The translations under genes and the position numbers were made by a program. Shown piece after piece: positions 54,632 to 64,000 of a stretch of DNA of 64,000 nt (positions are counted from its first letter, which is position 1; every line of letters begins with the position of its first letter). Source of the DNA: JBNJFY01 sp051747265 (GTDB lineage: Bacteria; Bacteroidota; Rhodothermia; Balneolales; Balneolaceae); contig JBNJFY010000001.1 of NCBI GenBank assembly GCA_051747265.1, positions 248,001 through 312,000 of the forward strand. Reading direction: 5' to 3'. Below the pieces are notes generated by a model. The model ran no database searches. It was not told the DNA's origin and saw only the letters and a program-made list of their open reading frames with translations.

Positions 54632-55752
54632 GCCTCTTCGCGTGAATCCTGATCGGTGCGGTTAGATTTGGGGATCAGCAAGGAGGTATCGATGCCTTGA
54701 ACCTCCAATATCTTGTTTAATGAATCGACCAGTTGCGCAAGTGGAACCACCTGATAGTCTATATGGGCTTTTATGATGTTAAGCAGCATCTCCGGTTCAA
54801 TGGCTTTTTGGGGATCATTGAGCAGGACTTTCCCACCAAGCTCGGCAACTTTGCGTGCCCCAAACACCCCATCACGGCCCCTACCGGATAACACGTAAGC
54901 CAGCAGATGTGGACCGTAAACCTCGGCTGCGGATCGGAATAACGCATCAATAGAGGGGCGGCATTTATTCTCGTGACTCCCCCGATGCACATGCAGATAT
55001 GCGTGTTCCTTGGGGCCCTTCACGGTCATATGATAACCGCCCGGCGCAATGCGAACCTGCCCCGGCTGAATATATTCACCGTCTTCAGCGGTACGCACAT
55101 CAAGTGTAGTTAAGGCATCCAGCTCCTCGGCAAAGACATCCGTATATTTTTTAGGCATGTGCAAAGTTACCAGAATGGGAACTGGAAAATCGGATCGAAA
55201 TTCTGATATGATATGGAATAAACTCAATGGGCCACCCAAGCATCCCCCCACTACCAAAAGCTCAGGTTTTGACAAGCTCAGCAAGGGCGCAGTATCCTCT
55301 TTCGAAGCCAATGATTTAGGTACGCGTTGAGATTGCTCCCCTACATTTTTTCCCACAGTTTTAAGGATGGGCAACAGACGTTTTTTTAGATGATTATCCG
55401 CAAATAGTAACATTCCCGGCCGTTCTGTAACCGTAATATAATCCAACGCCCCCAGTCGTAAGGCTTTAAACGCGTCATGTGCCCCTTGGTGATTCCGTGG
55501 CGAAAGTGCAATTATATGGATACCGGCCTCTGATTGCTTGAGTTGACTAATTAACTGAAGACCTCGCCCTTGATCATCATTCACATCGATCAGCGCCACC
55601 TGGCATTTACAATGCTGAATCTGCTTCATACTTATTTGATCCTGCGCGGCAACCTCTACAATCTCAAAATTTCCCGTGGATTTAAGTACATCGGAAATCA
55701 TTTGACGCACCAATACATGTCGGTGTAATATCAAAACCTTGATTCTCTGCAT
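54616..55752 (-). CDS. CheB-like protein with Cys at the catalytic Ser position
   Basis: A 378-residue protein with a receiver-like N-terminal domain (about 5-125; VALIDVNDDQG holds the expected Asp) and a C-terminal CheB methylesterase domain (about 160-350). In CheB the triad is Ser-His-Asp with the Ser in GASTGGP. Here the block reads VGGCLGGP, so Cys171 takes the Ser position; His198 (TLHMPKKY) and Asp294 (SGRGRDG) are kept. The protein may use a thiol nucleophile or may have lost esterase activity. The ATG at 55752 has GGAG seven bases upstream and is preferred over an in-frame GTG at 55764. No CheR gene is adjacent. Confidence 0.87.
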   Translation of the reverse strand: MQRIKVLILHRHVLVRQMISDVLKSTGNFEIVEVAAQDQISMKQIQHCKCQVALIDVNDDQGRGLQLISQLKQSEAGIHIIALSPRNHQGAHDAFKALRLGALDYITVTERPGMLLFADNHLKKRLLPILKTVGKNVGEQSQRVPKSLASKEDTAPLLSLSKPELLVVGGCLGGPLSLFHIISEFRSDFPVPILVTLHMPKKYTDVFAEELDALTTLDVRTAEDGEYIQPGQVRIAPGGYHMTVKGPKEHAYLHVHRGSHENKCRPSIDALFRSAAEVYGPHLLAYVLSGRGRDGVFGARKVAELGGKVLLNDPQKAIEPEMLLNIIKAHIDYQVVPLAQLVDSLNKILEVQGIDTSLLIPKSNRTDQDSREEAQSNN

Positions 55753-55885
55753 ATCGGGCTCCACTTTTTCATAAACTGATTAATTGCTTTTTAACATACA
55801 TACTTACCCGTCTAATAATGGTCTAACAGAAGATGAATATGATGTCATAAATTTTTTGATAGCTAATGTGAACAATTGCTTGACG

Positions 55886-58800
55886 CTAATCTTCTGAAGA
55901 GACGAGTTTATTGCCCATAATTAATGTCACCTCGTGCTCTTTGCCATCGTTATGAATAGGGATGACCGCTTTATCCTTGCTTGGTTCTTGCGCCTCTCCA
56001 TCTAGCATCACTTTTCGGATACCCATTTCCACCCCATGGGGATTGGATACCGTAATGGCGTATCGAGTAGCTTTGTTGGGAATCTGGTAATACAGACTAA
56101 AACGATCCCATGAACCAGGAATCCGTGGATCCAAGATTAATTCGGTTCCCTCCCGAACCTTAAGCCCCAGTAAAGACTCTATAATTAATCGATACATCCA
56201 ACCTGCGGATCCGGTATACCAGGTCCATCCACCCCGCCCTTGATGAGGATCTACGCTGTACACATCCGCGGCAACGGCATAGGGTTCTACTTTGTATCGT
56301 TGCGCTCCTTCTTCGGTAAGCGCGCCGGAATATGGCAATAGCATTTGCAAGTACTTACCGGTATCGTTTCCTCGACCCAGAGCGGCCATCGCTTTTACTG
56401 CCCAGATGGCCGCATGGGTATACTGCCCTCCATTCTCTCGCACACCGGGTATATATCCTTTGATGTAGCCCGGATCTTGATGTGTCATGGAGAATGGCGG
56501 AGTAAGCAATTTGATGATGCCCAACTGTTCATCGACCAGATGTTCCTTCAGTGCATCCATGGCCATACGGGCTCGATCCGGCGGGGCGGATCCGGACAAA
56601 ACAGACCAAGACTGAGCAATGGCATCGATCTTACACTCTTGGTTGATTTGGGAACCCAAGGGTTCTCCATCGTCATAAAAAGCCCGGCGATACCAGCGTC
56701 CATCCCAACCGGACTCTTGCAAATTGTTCTGAAGTTGCTCCAGGTACTCTTGATACTCCTCACATCGAATACTTTCTGCCTGCTGTTTACAGATAGGAAT
56801 GAAATGGGTGAGGATATCATAGAGGAAAAATCCCAACCAGACACTTTCCCCTTTGCCTTCATGGCCCACTTTGTTCATCCCGTCGTTCCAATCTCCGGTT
56901 CCCATGAGTGGCAGCCCATGCGATCCATAGGTCAGTGATCGATCGATCGCCCGGCAGCAATGCTCAAACAGGGAAGCTTTTTGGTCTGAGGTCTGTGGAG
57001 TTAAATATACTTCTTCCTCCCCCTCTTCCAACTGTCGTGCCTCCTGAAATGGAATTTCTTCATCCAGAATAGCTCGATCTCCGGTTGCTTCCACGTATTG
57101 ATACACGGCGTAGGGCAGCCAAAGCAGATCATCGGTAATCCGAGAACGGATACCGCGATTGGTGGGCGGATGCCACCAGTGTAGCACATCCCCCTCGGGA
57201 AACTGGTGAGCGGCGTGTAGCAAAATTTGCTGTTTGGTTAATTCCGGGTTCAGATAAAGCAAACTCAAAGAATCCTGCAACTGATCTCGGAATCCGAAAG
57301 CTCCGCCTGACTGATAGAATCCACTGCGGGCCCAGATGCGACTACTCAAGTTTTGATACTGCAGCCAACCATTGCCCATCAAATCAATGCCTCGTACAGG
57401 AGTGGAAATACGCAATTGTCCCAGTGTGCGGGTCCAATAAGCCTTAGTCTGAGCCAGACTTTCATCAAAGGCCGATTCCATCTGAAATTGATCCATCCAG
57501 TGATCCGCTTGTTCCCGATGATCCGCACTGCCGGTTATCATAATCAGTCGGACTTCTTCGTTGGGATTCAGCTTAAGTTGTGCTTTGTGCGCAAAACACG
57601 GTTCCCGTCCGAAACCGGATTTGGATTCCAGCGATTCTTTACTCAGCAATAGATGCTCCAAATGTTGCTGATGATCATCTCCCCACACATTCTGGCGCTC
57701 GGTGGTTTGGCTGGTTTTAAGGGGACCCGCATCCATACAGACACATGCTGAAAAAGCTACTTGCCCGGCAAATTCGTTATTATAGTGATTTACCGCGTAC
57801 ATGCGCCCGTTGGCTCCAATATCAGTACCGATATGCCGCGCCGATTGTTCACGGAATACCCCCATCACCAGGTCCTGAACACTCATCACATGTAGTCGAC
57901 GCGGGTATGTAGTTTCATTTTTCAGGGTTAATTCGGTTAGCTTAACCGGCGCATTTCGATCCACAGTGACTTTGCTTATTTGTCGGATCCCACGATAGAC
58001 ATGCTCAAAGCGAGAGTATCCAAACCCATGTTCAACCCAATAGCCATTACGACCCGGCTTATAACCCGCAAACGGCGACCATACGCCCCCATCCTGCGTA
58101 TCTCCAATCAATAACACCTCGCCTGTAGGATCCATCACCGGATCATTAAACCATGGCGTCAAACGATTCTCTCGGCTGTTTTTTGACCAAGTATAACTGC
58201 CCCCCTGATCGGAGATAATGGTACCGAAATTCTCGTTGGCCAATACGTTGACCCATGGAGCCGGTGGAACTTTTATGGTTTCTTCCTGCTGATCATAGGG
58301 CATCCATATTTGGTAAGTGTCGCCATCTTGGCCGAACCCTCCAAATTCATTGTAGTGGAGCAACTCCTCGGATCGTTGTTCGCACTCTTCCACAAACGCG
58401 CTATCATGCTGTGCGTAGGCTCGTTCCCGCTCCACCAGCTGATCGCTATTAACATCCAGCCGAACCTGTTCGGCACCAGAGAAAGCGGATCGAGTTACAT
58501 TTAATAAGTCATCAAATTTGGGCAGATCCCCTCGAAAGACAACGTGTGCTACCGACAATATCAGATATTGATCTTCCACAGGTACCTCTTCGGCTCGCAG
58601 TACAAATAAACCGCCCCGTTGATTAAGCCTGTGGTGCAATCGATGCTGCTCAATACGCTCCATAATACCTCGGTGGAGCTCATCCGCGTAACTGGATGGA
58701 TGCTCGTTCATGATAACTATGGCTACTTCCAGCCCATGTTTTTTCCAGTAGCGATGTGCTTTGATAAGCGTATCGACTACGCCAATCTGCTCGGTATCGT

Positions 58801-61800
58801 GGATCCGATATACCAAGATGGGAACATCCCCAGAGATGCCATAGCTCCACAAACCCGATTGGGTCTTGCGGTTCTTCTCCAGGATCTCATCAGTGGCCCG
58901 GAATCGGGTGTGATTATAAATCAAGCTACTGGCCAACCGCTGATTATACATTGCCTCACTACCGCTGATATCCAGCTGTTCTAGTTCCATAAGCCCGTAC
59001 GCTTTGGCCAAGTTAAATACCCGATCTACCATCGGCCTGTTGCGATACTTTTCGGCCAGGTCCACTACTTCCTCGCGCGATTGCCCAAAACCCAGCCCAA
59101 AGGTAAACTGTACCTTCTCACCCGGCCCTAACGTTACCGGTACCCGTTGGCTGACGATCGGATCCAGCACATTCCCAGACTGTCGGCTCAGTGTGGCGTT
59201 GGGATCCAAAGCAGCCGGATTGGACAAACTGCGCCCCCGACCTATAAAAAGAGCCCTGTTGGTCTCATATTCCGGATAACCCGGCAAATATTCGGTATGA
59301 GGCAACGTCAAGGTATGTACCATCCAGGCATCGGGATCTTGATCACTGCGTTTTCGCCGGTGTGCCAGTATAGCCTCTTGTTCGGGTAAGAAATCGGTTT
59401 GTACGAAGAGTTTGGAGAAGGCGGGATGGGCTAAATCAGCAGCGGGATCCTGCAATACCACCTCCGCGTAGCTGGTCAGATCCAATCGGCGAGTGTGATC
59501 GGCATAGTTAGTTAACGTAATCCTCCGCAATTCGATATTATCTAACGGCGACACACATACTTCCATAAACGCCTCGGTCCAATGCTCTACATGCGCCAGT
59601 TCAAATACTCCGGCATGCTGCCAGCCTTCATACCGATCCGGCTGTGTGGGAACCGGATCCTGGGAAACGGACCATAGCGCTTGTTTGTCTAGGTCGCGTA
59701 CATAAAAGTAGAAGCCCCCTTGCGTTCGAGCAGGGTCGGGAATCCAACGATTCAATCCCACCCCATAACATTCCGAAGCACCAGATCCACCAAACGTAAA
59801 TTTGGTGGAATAGGATCCATTGGACAGGGTTTGCAGCACAGGTACCTCACGCCGCAGATCCTCATGGGTTAGATATTCTACGATTTTGCGAGGCGTATGC
59901 TCTTCGCTGGCTTGTTGCCCCAGTTCTTCTACATTCAGCTCTGTGATGGCTACATTAGTGGGGATTTGCTCTTGTAGAAGCAATTCGGTGGAGCGGACCT
60001 TGGCATGCCGATGAAACCGATTTTGCATAACGTTATCCAGCAAAACATTGGCCATGGCCAGAATACTCATTCCTTGGTGGTGGGCCATATATGTTTTGGA
60101 GAGTCCCTGCGTTTGTCCTTCCGGCAGGCGTCTTTCGGTATAATCAATGGATTCGTAAAATCCCAACGGTCCATAGGCGCCTTCTTCTTTTAGAGACTTC
60201 AAGTTGCGCAACGCAGATTGTGGATCCAACATCATGGCCAGCATAGTGGCATACGGAGCAACCACATACTCTTCCGCCAAGCCACGTTTTAATCCCAACC
60301 CGGGTACTCCGAATGCGCGATATTGATAATCCATCTCCTGGTTCATCACGTAATAGGCACTTTCGGATACTCCCCAGGGCTTTTTTAGTTTTTGCCCATA
60401 ATCTTGTTGGTGCCGCATGGCCACCAAGCTGGTATTATAGAGTAGCGTTCCGGGATAAATGCGCATAAACAACAACGGCATCAGGTACTCGAACATGGTT
60501 CCGCTCCATGACAATAAGACATTTCCCTGACGGGTATTGGTCAACCTGCGACTGAGCATAAACCAATGCTTCACAGGTACTTCGGCTTTAGCAATAGCTA
60601 TCAAAGATGCCAACCGGGCTTCGCTGGCCAATAAATCGTAGGTACTGTTATCCAGCTCGGCTTTATCCAAATTGAATCCTATACTGAATAGCCCCTTGGC
60701 TTTATTAAACAGGAATCCAAAATCCATATCATTGACCATCGTTCGCGACCAGTAGATCAATTGATCGATCGTATCCAGCCACATATTGATTTTTTTGATG
60801 GCCTGATCGAGATCAACCCCTACGGTTGCCTCGGTTGTTGTTTTCCGGAGCTCTCGCAATTTCACCAACCAATCGATTATGGGCTGTGGTTGGTTAATTT
60901 CGTCGGGTAACTGAATTCCCGTAGCCAAACTGGGAAAAAGTTCATATAGCTCCTGAGCTTGGTCGTCCACCTGTTCCAATAAGCGCCGCTGGGTATATTC
61001 GTAGTTATTTACGGCTCGATCCCCAAAAGTCCGTCGGATGGCCCCCAAATTGATATTGGCAATTTGCTGAGCGGGCGCCCGCAATTGTTCCAGATTCTGC
61101 CACCACCGGTTAATCTGTTTGGGTACGTGATCCGGCAAGGTCTCTTTAAATTTTTGCAGCGCCTGGTCCAATTCCGTAGCCACCTGGTTATGACCATGGT
61201 TACGTAGTTTAATTTTGTTCTCTTCAATAACGGCCAGGGTATCGCGTAACCCCTCGAAGAACCGTGGATTGGGCCAAATTTCCCGCTTTAACTCTTTTAG
61301 CGATACTTCCAGCACCATCAAACTACCGGCCAGATTCCCCGAATCCACGGTTGAGATATAGCGTGGATTCAATACTTCCCCGACCACCACATTATACCAG
61401 TTGAAAAAATGCCCCTTATATTTTTCCAGGAGCCACATAGAACTGATCGTGTTGGTCAGCCGCTGAATCAATGATGCACGGGAAAGATAGCCCAGATCGG
61501 AAGCTACTACCGTAGATAGTATCCCCAATCCGATATTTGTGGGCGAGGTCCGCATGGCCGGTTCCTGTTCCGGATCGTCTTGAACATTATCAGGGGGTAA
61601 CCAAGAGTGTTTTTCATCCACATAGCGTTCAAAGAACAACCAACTCCGGCGTAAATACAGACGGATATCTTTGCGATCATCCGGTGACAATACGTACGAC
61701 TCACGATCTTCAATTTGACCTAGTTCCCAGCTGATATAGGGAGCCAAAATCCACAGTAAGAGTATGGGCATTGCCGCCAGCCAATGAACCGGGTTGCCCC

Positions 61801-64000
61801 ACCAGCCAATGGCGCCGACCGCCAGCAGAGCAATCACCCAGCTAGATCGCATAAACTCATAATAATCGGCTAGGTGCTGACCTTCTTCAATTTCCACTTG
61901 CTGGGCGGTCTTCCACTCCAGTAAATGCTCCCTGGATAACCACAATCGCCACAAGGTGCGCAATACGGCATCCATGGAAAACAGGGCCATGTGGAGCAGG
62001 ATTACCAGTGTTATCAAGCCCTGTTGAAGATTGAGCAGAAAGGTGCGTTTTAAATCCGAGAGGTAATTTTTCCATACCAAGTGAACCGGTCGACGCACCA
62101 AAAATTCAAACACATGACTAATATGAGGTGCGAATACCGCACCCAGCCCCAAGCCGGTCCATGCTAAAGGCGATCCAGGCATCCAACTCCATCCGCTAAA
62201 TAATAATAGCGCCGTTCCGGCCGGTTCCAGAGAACGCCGGAGGTTATCCGCTACTTTCCAGCGAGAAATCATATTAGAACTATTGGATTCCCAGCCATGT
62301 GTGCCCGGAACCCAAGGAAATATCCATGGCATTATTTGCCAATCTCCCCGGATCCAGCGATGCAAGCGCTTGGCAAAGGCCGGATAGGTGACCGGATAGT
62401 CTTCATACAGTTCTATATCGGTCACTAAGGCAGATCGGGCAAAGTTACTTTCAATCAAATCATGAGAGAGGATACGATCTTCTTTAAATCGATTCCCCAC
62501 GGCCTGATGAAATTCCTTGAGTACGTACAACCCCTTGCCCGTGAAAACCCCTTCTCCAAAACTATCCTGGTACACATCGGAAACCGCTGTTGTGTAGGGG
62601 TCGATACCCACATTCCCCGAAAATATTCGCGAAAATTGCGAATCGTAGGCCCGGTCGGGCGCAATTGAAATCTTCGGTTGCAAAATCGCATACCCTTTAA
62701 CCACCCGACGCTTTTCCGGATCATAGATGGGGCGGTTCAGGGGATGCGCCGCAGTACGCACCAGATCCTGGGCACTTTCTGGGGCTACGCGGGTATCGGT
62801 ATCCAGCGTAACGATATAACGGATCGGTTCTCCATTGCGGAGTTGATCAACACGCCCTTCGGTTTCTTCAAAAGGACAATCACTATCCTCGGATAACAAC
62901 CAGTTATTGAGCTGCTCGAGTTTGCCCCGCTTCCGTTCCCAACCCATCCATTTATGTTCATTGCTGTTCCATTTGCGATGCCGATGCAGTAAAAAAAAAC
63001 GATCCCGCTGCCCACCTGTATATTTCTGATTCAATTGCCGGATGGCTACTTGGGCTGCCTCAATGGTTCGTTTGTCACCGGGCGTTACTTGTTGATCGGC
63101 ATCAGGGAGATCGGAGAGTAGCGCGAAACGAAACACCTCATCCATACAGGTTAAGGCCCGAACTTCCAGGGCATCTACTTTTTGGCGAGCATCCTCGGGC
63201 GAAGTAAACATGGTGGGAACCACCATTAAGGCACGGGTATCCTTGGGAACCCCCTTTTCATAATTCATTTTGGGGAGTACCCGCGGCGGTATCAATAAGG
63301 TCAATAGTTGATTGGTCAGACTGACTGCAATTTTTGATGCCGGTAACGCTGTGATCACTAAGGTAGCGATGGTTACTCCCAGGGATGCTGACCAGGTCTG
63401 CAAATACCCAAACACAAGCGATAGCAATATCAAACTGAATGCGGTGATGGTTATCGGATATAAGATCGGCCACGTTTCCATCCTCCGGCCAATCCGCTCA
63501 TTCCAGGTTTTTCGGTACCCGATTTTTTGCTCCAGCTTGGTCCGACCCTCATCAATCAAATAATAGCCGATGTGGCCAGCATTGGAATCTGGCTTTTCGG
63601 GCTGCTCCTTACTGGACTCGGCCAAAAGCAGAACTTCCTCGGCGATATCAAACTCATCCTTCTCACTTCGGTCACTCAACTCCTCAACACGTCTTCGGTA
63701 GCGGTCCCGGCTTTCGAAATCCATATTGGGGTAAATCATTGCCGGATCCAGCCGGAAAGTTCGTTCAACTACAGAGCAGTGCTCTACAAATTCCGACCAG
63801 TCGCTCTCTTGGGTTTTCCGTAGCGAAGTAATGGCATTGCGAACACTTACCTGTAACGCACTTTGCTGCTGTGTATATGATTTCAGCTCCCGTTCCAGCG
63901 TAGTACCCTGATGCTCGAAAACGCGTTCCAACCATTGCTGTTCGGGTACCAGCTCCCGCCCCCCATATTGTAACTGATGGGCCAAGGCGACTAAAAATTC
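55886..64000 (-). CDS. NdvB-like cyclic beta-1,2-glucan synthase (GT84/GH94), 5' partial
   Basis: More than 2,700 codons; the frame is open through base 64000 (reading EFLVALAHQLQYGG), so the start, probably another 100 residues or so, is outside. Order: N-terminal region with membrane helices (about 63400-63300), family 84 glycosyltransferase with DTDTR near 62800 and RLHRWIRGDWQ near 62350, a further membrane block (about 62250-61750), glycoamylase-type domain with YMAHHQGMSILAM near 60080, and two GH94-like phosphorylase modules, the catalytic Asp in GDWNDGM near 56880. The enzyme elongates and cyclises beta-1,2-glucan at the inner membrane, with a role in periplasmic osmoadaptation. Naming rests on architecture; other GH94 chemistry is possible. 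Confidence 0.92.
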   Translation of the reverse strand, partial: EFLVALAHQLQYGGRELVPEQQWLERVFEHQGTTLERELKSYTQQQSALQVSVRNAITSLRKTQESDWSEFVEHCSVVERTFRLDPAMIYPNMDFESRDRYRRRVEELSDRSEKDEFDIAEEVLLLAESSKEQPEKPDSNAGHIGYYLIDEGRTKLEQKIGYRKTWNERIGRRMETWPILYPITITAFSLILLSLVFGYLQTWSASLGVTIATLVITALPASKIAVSLTNQLLTLLIPPRVLPKMNYEKGVPKDTRALMVVPTMFTSPEDARQKVDALEVRALTCMDEVFRFALLSDLPDADQQVTPGDKRTIEAAQVAIRQLNQKYTGGQRDRFFLLHRHRKWNSNEHKWMGWERKRGKLEQLNNWLLSEDSDCPFEETEGRVDQLRNGEPIRYIVTLDTDTRVAPESAQDLVRTAAHPLNRPIYDPEKRRVVKGYAILQPKISIAPDRAYDSQFSRIFSGNVGIDPYTTAVSDVYQDSFGEGVFTGKGLYVLKEFHQAVGNRFKEDRILSHDLIESNFARSALVTDIELYEDYPVTYPAFAKRLHRWIRGDWQIMPWIFPWVPGTHGWESNSSNMISRWKVADNLRRSLEPAGTALLLFSGWSWMPGSPLAWTGLGLGAVFAPHISHVFEFLVRRPVHLVWKNYLSDLKRTFLLNLQQGLITLVILLHMALFSMDAVLRTLWRLWLSREHLLEWKTAQQVEIEEGQHLADYYEFMRSSWVIALLAVGAIGWWGNPVHWLAAMPILLLWILAPYISWELGQIEDRESYVLSPDDRKDIRLYLRRSWLFFERYVDEKHSWLPPDNVQDDPEQEPAMRTSPTNIGLGILSTVVASDLGYLSRASLIQRLTNTISSMWLLEKYKGHFFNWYNVVVGEVLNPRYISTVDSGNLAGSLMVLEVSLKELKREIWPNPRFFEGLRDTLAVIEENKIKLRNHGHNQVATELDQALQKFKETLPDHVPKQINRWWQNLEQLRAPAQQIANINLGAIRRTFGDRAVNNYEYTQRRLLEQVDDQAQELYELFPSLATGIQLPDEINQPQPIIDWLVKLRELRKTTTEATVGVDLDQAIKKINMWLDTIDQLIYWSRTMVNDMDFGFLFNKAKGLFSIGFNLDKAELDNSTYDLLASEARLASLIAIAKAEVPVKHWFMLSRRLTNTRQGNVLLSWSGTMFEYLMPLLFMRIYPGTLLYNTSLVAMRHQQDYGQKLKKPWGVSESAYYVMNQEMDYQYRAFGVPGLGLKRGLAEEYVVAPYATMLAMMLDPQSALRNLKSLKEEGAYGPLGFYESIDYTERRLPEGQTQGLSKTYMAHHQGMSILAMANVLLDNVMQNRFHRHAKVRSTELLLQEQIPTNVAITELNVEELGQQASEEHTPRKIVEYLTHEDLRREVPVLQTLSNGSYSTKFTFGGSGASECYGVGLNRWIPDPARTQGGFYFYVRDLDKQALWSVSQDPVPTQPDRYEGWQHAGVFELAHVEHWTEAFMEVCVSPLDNIELRRITLTNYADHTRRLDLTSYAEVVLQDPAADLAHPAFSKLFVQTDFLPEQEAILAHRRKRSDQDPDAWMVHTLTLPHTEYLPGYPEYETNRALFIGRGRSLSNPAALDPNATLSRQSGNVLDPIVSQRVPVTLGPGEKVQFTFGLGFGQSREEVVDLAEKYRNRPMVDRVFNLAKAYGLMELEQLDISGSEAMYNQRLASSLIYNHTRFRATDEILEKNRKTQSGLWSYGISGDVPILVYRIHDTEQIGVVDTLIKAHRYWKKHGLEVAIVIMNEHPSSYADELHRGIMERIEQHRLHHRLNQRGGLFVLRAEEVPVEDQYLILSVAHVVFRGDLPKFDDLLNVTRSAFSGAEQVRLDVNSDQLVERERAYAQHDSAFVEECEQRSEELLHYNEFGGFGQDGDTYQIWMPYDQQEETIKVPPAPWVNVLANENFGTIISDQGGSYTWSKNSRENRLTPWFNDPVMDPTGEVLLIGDTQDGGVWSPFAGYKPGRNGYWVEHGFGYSRFEHVYRGIRQISKVTVDRNAPVKLTELTLKNETTYPRRLHVMSVQDLVMGVFREQSARHIGTDIGANGRMYAVNHYNNEFAGQVAFSACVCMDAGPLKTSQTTERQNVWGDDHQQHLEHLLLSKESLESKSGFGREPCFAHKAQLKLNPNEEVRLIMITGSADHREQADHWMDQFQMESAFDESLAQTKAYWTRTLGQLRISTPVRGIDLMGNGWLQYQNLSSRIWARSGFYQSGGAFGFRDQLQDSLSLLYLNPELTKQQILLHAAHQFPEGDVLHWWHPPTNRGIRSRITDDLLWLPYAVYQYVEATGDRAILDEEIPFQEARQLEEGEEEVYLTPQTSDQKASLFEHCCRAIDRSLTYGSHGLPLMGTGDWNDGMNKVGHEGKGESVWLGFFLYDILTHFIPICKQQAESIRCEEYQEYLEQLQNNLQESGWDGRWYRRAFYDDGEPLGSQINQECKIDAIAQSWSVLSGSAPPDRARMAMDALKEHLVDEQLGIIKLLTPPFSMTHQDPGYIKGYIPGVRENGGQYTHAAIWAVKAMAALGRGNDTGKYLQMLLPYSGALTEEGAQRYKVEPYAVAADVYSVDPHQGRGGWTWYTGSAGWMYRLIIESLLGLKVREGTELILDPRIPGSWDRFSLYYQIPNKATRYAITVSNPHGVEMGIRKVMLDGEAQEPSKDKAVIPIHNDGKEHEVTLIMGNKLVSSED

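Noticed and set aside
56345..56938. 197-codon frame opposite the NdvB-like gene
   Set aside because: Antisense to the GH94 catalytic region; no start context or homology recognised.
55886..63985. TTG at 63985 as the start of the NdvB-like gene
   Set aside because: The frame continues open to the window edge with family-like sequence (FLVALAHQLQ), so the gene is truncated by the window.

Overview
The window looks like a stretch of chromosome from a free-living Gram-negative bacterium of the Bacteroidota/Balneolota/Rhodothermota side of the tree; a Balneolaceae-like halophile is my best guess, not a demonstrated assignment. Pointers are the SD-poor gene starts, one promoter of the TAnnTTTG type upstream of gap, a giant Reg_prop/Y_Y_Y hybrid sensor kinase, many small outer-membrane barrel proteins, a DUF6088/AbiEii toxin-antitoxin pair, a class I-like HMG-CoA reductase and a cyclic-glucan-synthase-sized NdvB protein. 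Nearly all genes are intact. The first gene (hisH) and the last (ndvB-like) run off the window.

Layout. 1-8.2 kb: hisH end, then a TetR-controlled transenvelope ABC cluster (LolA-like protein, two FtsX/MacB-type permeases, LolD-like ATPase, outer-membrane barrel), a lone STAS protein and hisA. 8.6-22 kb: Rieske oxygenase, lipoprotein Xaa-Pro peptidase, aldehyde dehydrogenase, then lipid and storage genes (patatin, PlsC-like acyltransferase, AarF/UbiB kinase, phasin, PhaR-type repressor, HMG-CoA reductase) and hisF. 22-36 kb: hybrid sensor kinase, hisIE, tRNA-Pro, and a leftward housekeeping run (rel/spoT, HU, ruvX, def, fmt, ankyrin protein, gap). 35.6-38.7 kb: tRNA-Leu followed by an AT-richer accessory patch with an AbiE-type TA system. 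38.7-55.8 kb: OM proteins, M1 peptidase, two-component pair, flavin reductase, chemoreceptor, rarA, pccB-like carboxyltransferase, an unknown acidic protein, a lone ABC ATPase, M29 aminopeptidase and a CheB-like protein with a Cys in place of the catalytic Ser. 55.9-64 kb: NdvB-like GT84/GH94 protein.

The four his genes keep the order H-A-F-IE and the same strand, but are separated by about 7, 13 and 5 kb of unrelated genes.

The most unusual content is intergenic. One family (about 2.06, 13.2, 35.5, 44.3 and 52.6 kb, possibly 49.0-49.4 kb) is built of inverted arms made of 8-bp CAGTGNNN units around a 70-165 bp centre. Four members have a CAGTR unit starting exactly one base after a stop codon, and the 49 kb candidate encloses a broken four-helix-bundle (23S-IVP-like) gene. 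A second family is a 131-bp palindromic MITE with three copies, two of which have perfect 3-bp target duplications. Older REP-like hairpins are also present. Family names and functions below rest on motifs read by eye; no database search was run.
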